DNA of 64,000 nt from assembly GCF_024808665.1 (NCBI RefSeq), contig NZ_JANUBZ010000007.1, positions 1 to 64,000 on the forward strand, given 5' to 3'. A program made the translations under genes and the position numbers. Source of the DNA: Mucilaginibacter empetricola (lineage in GTDB: Bacteria; Bacteroidota; Bacteroidia; Sphingobacteriales; Sphingobacteriaceae). Shown here piece by piece: positions 60,407 to 64,000 of this stretch. Positions within the stretch are counted from its first letter, which is position 1; the number at the start of each line of letters is the position of its first letter. The notes beneath the pieces were generated by a model, which saw only the letters and a program-made list of their open reading frames with translations, did not search any database and was not told where the DNA came from.

Positions 60407-61291
60407 TTAATATGTGAGAAGCAATCGATCAAAGACCCCTTCCCCATTCATTTTTTGACCCTCGATTTGAAATCGTCTTAGCATTGATTTTCCGCAATCA
60501 ATAAATATTTCTTTTTCAAACAGCCCCTCCGGAATAGGCAAATCGCAAATCCTATTTCCGGATTTTTTGTTACCATCTATACTTAATGCAACGTGAATTC
60601 CTTTAGATTTTGCTTTAGAAATCTCCGTTAAAAGATCTTCAAGGCTAAAATCCTGAGCACCATATAGTATACTTTGACTGTGAGAATATGGGGGATCACA
60701 ATAAATTAAATCACCTTGAGAGGCTAGATTGAATGCATCTTTGTAATCCTGAGAAAGAAATTCGGTATTTTTTACCCTTTTATGCCAAATATTTACTCTT
60801 TCAGAAAAAGAATTCACAGGTATTGGAGTATGTACTCCGCATGGAGTTGACATATGCCCATCTCTGCGGAAACGAATTATTCCGCCATAGCAAGATCTAC
60901 TTAAATATAAAAAGTCCTTCCCATTAGGATTTAAGTTATAAGACTCTCTAACACGATGGTACACCAATTCTTTTTTTTCTACTTCTATTTGATCGCGCCA
61001 GCCCTTATACCATTCAACTAAACCTAAAGGATCCTCCTTTAACTTTGTCCAAATTTCCATCAATGGTGAAAAAGTATCTGAACCATAGCCGCTTATCGGA
61101 TTTACAGTAGCCAATACCGCTCCACTACCTAAAAAAGGTTCAAAATACCTATTAAAGTTTGATGGAAAATGCTTCGTAATTTCTGAAGCAAATTTCTGTT
61201 TATTTCCAACCCATTTTAAGAGTTGATTTTTTGGGGGTACATATTTAGAATATCGATTTAAAATTAGCGGAGGCGATTCAATTTCAAACAT
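60407..61291 (-). CDS. D12-class DNA adenine-N6 methyltransferase (Type II modification)
   Basis: 294 aa. LKWVGNKQKF (about 25-34) and FEPFLGSGAVL (about 50-60) bind S-adenosylmethionine; the catalytic motif is DPPY (D199-Y202). This is the Dam/EcoRV/DpnM group of adenine methyltransferases. The gene is noticeably more A/T-rich than its neighbours and divergent from an HTH gene and an endonuclease gene, with start codons abutting. It protects the host from the endonuclease at 61578-62462. The recognition sequence is unknown. Confidence 0.93.
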   Translation of the reverse strand: MFEIESPPLILNRYSKYVPPKNQLLKWVGNKQKFASEITKHFPSNFNRYFEPFLGSGAVLATVNPISGYGSDTFSPLMEIWTKLKEDPLGLVEWYKGWRDQIEVEKKELVYHRVRESYNLNPNGKDFLYLSRSCYGGIIRFRRDGHMSTPCGVHTPIPVNSFSERVNIWHKRVKNTEFLSQDYKDAFNLASQGDLIYCDPPYSHSQSILYGAQDFSLEDLLTEISKAKSKGIHVALSIDGNKKSGNRICDLPIPEGLFEKEIFIDCGKSMLRRFQIEGQKMNGEGVFDRLLLTY

Positions 61292-61342
61292 GTGTCATTA
61301 TTCTATTTTGGGATATGCAATAATAAGGTTTATTTTTCCATT

Positions 61343-61594
61343 GTGAAAGCTAATCTAATAAAAGATTATTTAGTTGTTACAGAATTATTGTATCGACTTA
61401 GAATAAATGCCGGATTAACGCAAAAACAATTAGCGGATCTTTTAAATGTACCTCAATCATTTATAAGTAAAATTGAAACAGGAGAAAGACGGATTAACCT
61501 AATAGAGTTAAGAGAATTATGTAAAACTTTAAATTCTAATTTGGTTGAATTTGCTGCTATGCTTGAAAAAGAACTAAATGAAACCCAATCCTAA
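61343..61594 (+). CDS. XRE-family HTH protein, restriction controller-like
   Basis: 83 aa from GTG at 61343 (MKANLIKDY); an in-frame GTG at 61292 would abut the methyltransferase start codon and leave no room for divergent promoters. Helix-turn-helix: NAGLTQKQLADLLNVPQSFISKIETGER (about 24-51). Small XRE proteins placed between methyltransferase and nuclease are typical controller (C) proteins that time expression of the nuclease. It overlaps the nuclease gene by 17 bp. An ATTATT/AATAAT inverted pair lies at 61297-61324. Confidence 0.85.
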   Translation: MKANLIKDYLVVTELLYRLRINAGLTQKQLADLLNVPQSFISKIETGERRINLIELRELCKTLNSNLVEFAAMLEKELNETQS

Positions 61595-62462
61595 ATATTT
61601 AAATAATACTACCCCTGAATTCTGGGCGAACGTGAAAGTTATAAGCCAAAAGTTGGGTTATGTAGATCGAAAAACAAAAAAAATTAAAGTTCATAATTTA
61701 GATCAAATTATCGGTCTATATAAAAAGATGAATTTTAGAACCAATAAATTAATTTTCAATAATGAGATTACAGAATTTGGTAAACTGCTAATTGACTATT
61801 TCGAATATAGAGCAGATGCCTTAGAAAATCAGGTTCAGCATTATTTAATGGATCTCGATGAAGCAAAAAATTTATTCGATTATTTATACGACAAATACCA
61901 ACCACAATGCGAAATTCCGATGAACAAGCAAGGTGGAGAAAAGGGAGTTCAAAATTACTTTACAGGAATAGTGAATATATTACTTGAAGTTAATATAGGC
62001 GAGTACGATATAAAATATTCTGCATCAGAACTAACAGCGTTTACTTTAAATAAAGTTCCTTTTAGAAGTTTATCCAGAAGAGTAGATGGTTCATTCCCAA
62101 GTGTTATTAACCCAATCGCATTATGGGAAATAAAAGAGTATTATCACACCAAAACTTTCGGCAGCCGAGTAGCCGATGGCGTTTATGAAACTCAACTAGA
62201 TGGTTTGGAGCTGAATGAAGTACGTAAGACGTTAGATAAAAACATTTATCATTATTTAATGATTGATTCCAAATTTACCTGGTGGAAATTGGGAAGATCG
62301 TACTTGTGTAGAATTTTTGACATGATGCACATGGGTTTACTTACAGAAGCTATGTTTGGAAAAGAGGTTGTTGATCGAATTCCAATTATAACTAAAGATT
62401 GGATACAAGATTACGAACGCTTAAAAGACTTTAGAGATTTCAATATAAACTATCCGCTTTAA
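61578..62462 (+). CDS. probable Type II restriction endonuclease
   Basis: 294 aa, low in G+C, no signal peptide. A likely PD-(D/E)XK core is D170 (RRVDGSFPSVINPIALWEIKEYY region, 168-189) with E184-I-K186 as the E-x-K pair. I recognise no named nuclease family. The assignment rests on this motif and on position beside a methyltransferase and a controller-like HTH gene, with which it overlaps. Cleavage specificity unknown. Confidence 0.75.
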   Translation: MKPNPKYLNNTTPEFWANVKVISQKLGYVDRKTKKIKVHNLDQIIGLYKKMNFRTNKLIFNNEITEFGKLLIDYFEYRADALENQVQHYLMDLDEAKNLFDYLYDKYQPQCEIPMNKQGGEKGVQNYFTGIVNILLEVNIGEYDIKYSASELTAFTLNKVPFRSLSRRVDGSFPSVINPIALWEIKEYYHTKTFGSRVADGVYETQLDGLELNEVRKTLDKNIYHYLMIDSKFTWWKLGRSYLCRIFDMMHMGLLTEAMFGKEVVDRIPIITKDWIQDYERLKDFRDFNINYPL

Positions 62463-62618
62463 TCTCAACTTGTAAAAATTTAGTTGACAATTTCCTTTGT
62501 CAGCTCTCGTTTACTTCGCGTATAACATTTTATCGCAATTATTTGCTAGTAGGTAAATAACCAAACTGTTTTGCCTTTTTTTTTACATCTTACCTGATTA
62601 TTTGCATATTGCGACGAT

Positions 62619-63989
62619 ATGCCGGTGGAGAAGCTGCCTTTCAAAAAACAAATTTCATATGCCTGCGGGATGATAGGCTGGAGCATTATGACCAATATTA
62701 TTATTGTGATGTTGCCTTATTTCTACCTGCCACCCCAGGGCTCGGGGTTAACTCCTTTTGTGCCGCAATTGCTGCTGTTTGGCGTGCTCAATATCATGTC
62801 GGTTATTGCGGCTTCCGGGCGGTTGGTTGATGCGGTGTTTGATCCATTTATAGCCTCGTTGAGCGATAAAACCAATAATGCTAAAGGGCGTCGTATTCCT
62901 TTTATGAAATGGGCCATTGTGCCCGCAGTTATTTTTTGCGGCCTAACTTTTTGCCCGCTTACCAGGGCCGAAAGCCTGCACAATGCCTTTTGGCTGGCGC
63001 TTACACTCATCCTTTTTTTTATGAGCGTTACTACTTATATTATCCCTTATAACGCCTTGCTGCCTGAGCTTACTGATACAGCAGCAGAGAAGGTAAAACT
63101 ATCATCTTTTCAACAGGTTGGTTTTGTAATAGGGATAATTATTGCCGCACTGGTAAACAATTATGCAGACCTGGTACAAAAATATTTCCATGTACCCAAC
63201 CGTGATGACGCGGTTCAGTACACCATTTGGGGACTATGTGCTTTTGCCGGGCTGGTGATGCTGGTACCTGTGATTGCTATTGACGAACGTAAATATGTAG
63301 TAAGTAAAAGTCCGTCGCATTTGCCGGTGTGGCAAGCGATTCGCAAAACCTTTAGTCAGCGGAATTTTAAATACTACCTCATTTCTGATTTTTCGTTTTA
63401 TATGGCTTTGAGCATTATCTCCAGCGGCCTATTGTTTTTTGTGACGGTATTACTCCATTTGCCCGAATCAATGGGTGGTTTATTGATGCTAACTATGGTA
63501 CTGGGGTCGTTGATCTTTTACCCGCTTATCAACTATTCTTCAAAAAAATATGGCAAAAAGCCATTGGTGCTATTATCCTTTGCCATTTTGAGCCTTATTT
63601 TTGCGATGATTTATTTTTTAGGCCGATTCCCTGTTTCGCCTAAAGTACAGGTTTACACCATGGTACTTTGTGCAGCATTTCCGCTTGCGGCATTGGGTAT
63701 ATTACCTAACGCCATATTAGCAGAAATTGCCGAAAAAGATGCTAACACCACCGGCGAAAACCGGGAAGGGATGTTTTTTGCAGTAAAATACTTGTTTGTA
63801 AAGTTGGGCCAAACGTTGGGCATTGCCCTGTTTGCATTCTTGACAGTTTATGGCAAAGATCCCGGGCACGACCTCGGACTTCGGCTTAACGGCATCTGCG
63901 GATTTGCACTTTGCCTTTTAGCATTCATTTTCTTTACCCGTTTCCGCGAGAAGAAACCGCGTTTGAAGAAAGTTTCCAGTTCACAGTAA
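62619..63989 (+). CDS. GPH-family sugar:cation symporter (MFS)
   Basis: 456 aa with about twelve membrane helices. The N-terminus LPFKKQISYACGMIGWSIMTN (about 5-25) and DAVFDPFIASLSDKTNNAKGRRIPFM (about 70-95) are characteristic of glycoside-pentoside-hexuronide:cation symporters (MelB/YicJ type). The second half repeats with KYLFVKLGQTLGIALF. It probably imports a disaccharide or glycoside. It may bring in products of the beta-glucan enzymes but is not adjacent to them. Confidence 0.92.
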   Translation: MPVEKLPFKKQISYACGMIGWSIMTNIIIVMLPYFYLPPQGSGLTPFVPQLLLFGVLNIMSVIAASGRLVDAVFDPFIASLSDKTNNAKGRRIPFMKWAIVPAVIFCGLTFCPLTRAESLHNAFWLALTLILFFMSVTTYIIPYNALLPELTDTAAEKVKLSSFQQVGFVIGIIIAALVNNYADLVQKYFHVPNRDDAVQYTIWGLCAFAGLVMLVPVIAIDERKYVVSKSPSHLPVWQAIRKTFSQRNFKYYLISDFSFYMALSIISSGLLFFVTVLLHLPESMGGLLMLTMVLGSLIFYPLINYSSKKYGKKPLVLLSFAILSLIFAMIYFLGRFPVSPKVQVYTMVLCAAFPLAALGILPNAILAEIAEKDANTTGENREGMFFAVKYLFVKLGQTLGIALFAFLTVYGKDPGHDLGLRLNGICGFALCLLAFIFFTRFREKKPRLKKVSSSQ

Positions 63990-64000
63990 GCAGGTGGCTT

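Overview
The window reads as one contiguous piece of a Bacteroidota chromosome, most likely Sphingobacteriaceae (Mucilaginibacter/Pedobacter-like). This rests on the gene set (DUF3127, a YtxJ-type bacilliredoxin, DUF4856/imelysin/HTTM/TonB-receptor cluster, M56-TonB fusion, FKBP lipoproteins, T9SS-like C-terminus, GH16/GH30 lipoproteins) and on promoters of the Bacteroidota type TTG-N19/20-TAnnTTTG. Species assignment is inference. No rRNA, tRNA, CRISPR array or intact insertion sequence was seen.

Layout. 0.2-7.6 kb: housekeeping genes (asparaginase, TatD, two FKBP isomerases, DHH phosphoesterase, Ndk, DciA-like protein, RecF). 7.7-14.6 kb: LuxR-type response regulator followed by a probable metal-uptake cluster (DUF4856, imelysin-like lipoprotein, HTTM membrane protein, TonB receptor); a 17-base dyad flanks the regulator gene on both sides. 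14.6-18.9 kb: TPR protein, RibH, YtxJ, LipA, ECF sigma/anti-sigma pair. 19.2-28 kb: Nnr, ECF42-like sigma with two YciI/DGPF genes, rRNA methyltransferase, Pol IV, THUMP methyltransferase, DUF3127. 28-36.7 kb: secreted protein divergent from a two-component system, MBL/beta-CASP RNase-like protein, BlaI plus an M56-TonB-plug fusion, small membrane proteins. 36.8-42 kb: a frameshifted FKBP gene, CsaA, TadA, SOD and two redox enzymes.

42-51 kb is a co-directional beta-glucan degradation locus without SusC/SusD: GH5, an unusual membrane sensor, GH30, two GH16 enzymes and an outer-membrane barrel. The sensor fuses a 7TMR-DISM membrane receptor and coiled coil to the zinc-ribbon/helical DNA-binding part of an IS1595-type transposase, with no nuclease domain. 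I judge it a domesticated, membrane-tethered regulator and the most novel item here; a shared 13-base word lies upstream of both GH5 and GH30. 51-60.4 kb: ModABC molybdate importer (a 245-bp repeat element lies between modA and modB), a WG-repeat-like protein, DUF2306, peroxiredoxin, ECF sigma with zinc anti-sigma, DUF1223, cytochrome b and a Tat-exported molybdopterin oxidoreductase. 60.4-62.5 kb: an A/T-rich Type II restriction-modification module with its own small HTH protein. The window ends with a GPH-family sugar symporter.

The intergenic DNA is rich in structure: degenerate 7-bp-period tandem arrays at five sites with different consensus units, two inverted copies of a ~245-bp hairpin-rich element 31 kb apart, other long palindromes, and several clear intrinsic terminators.
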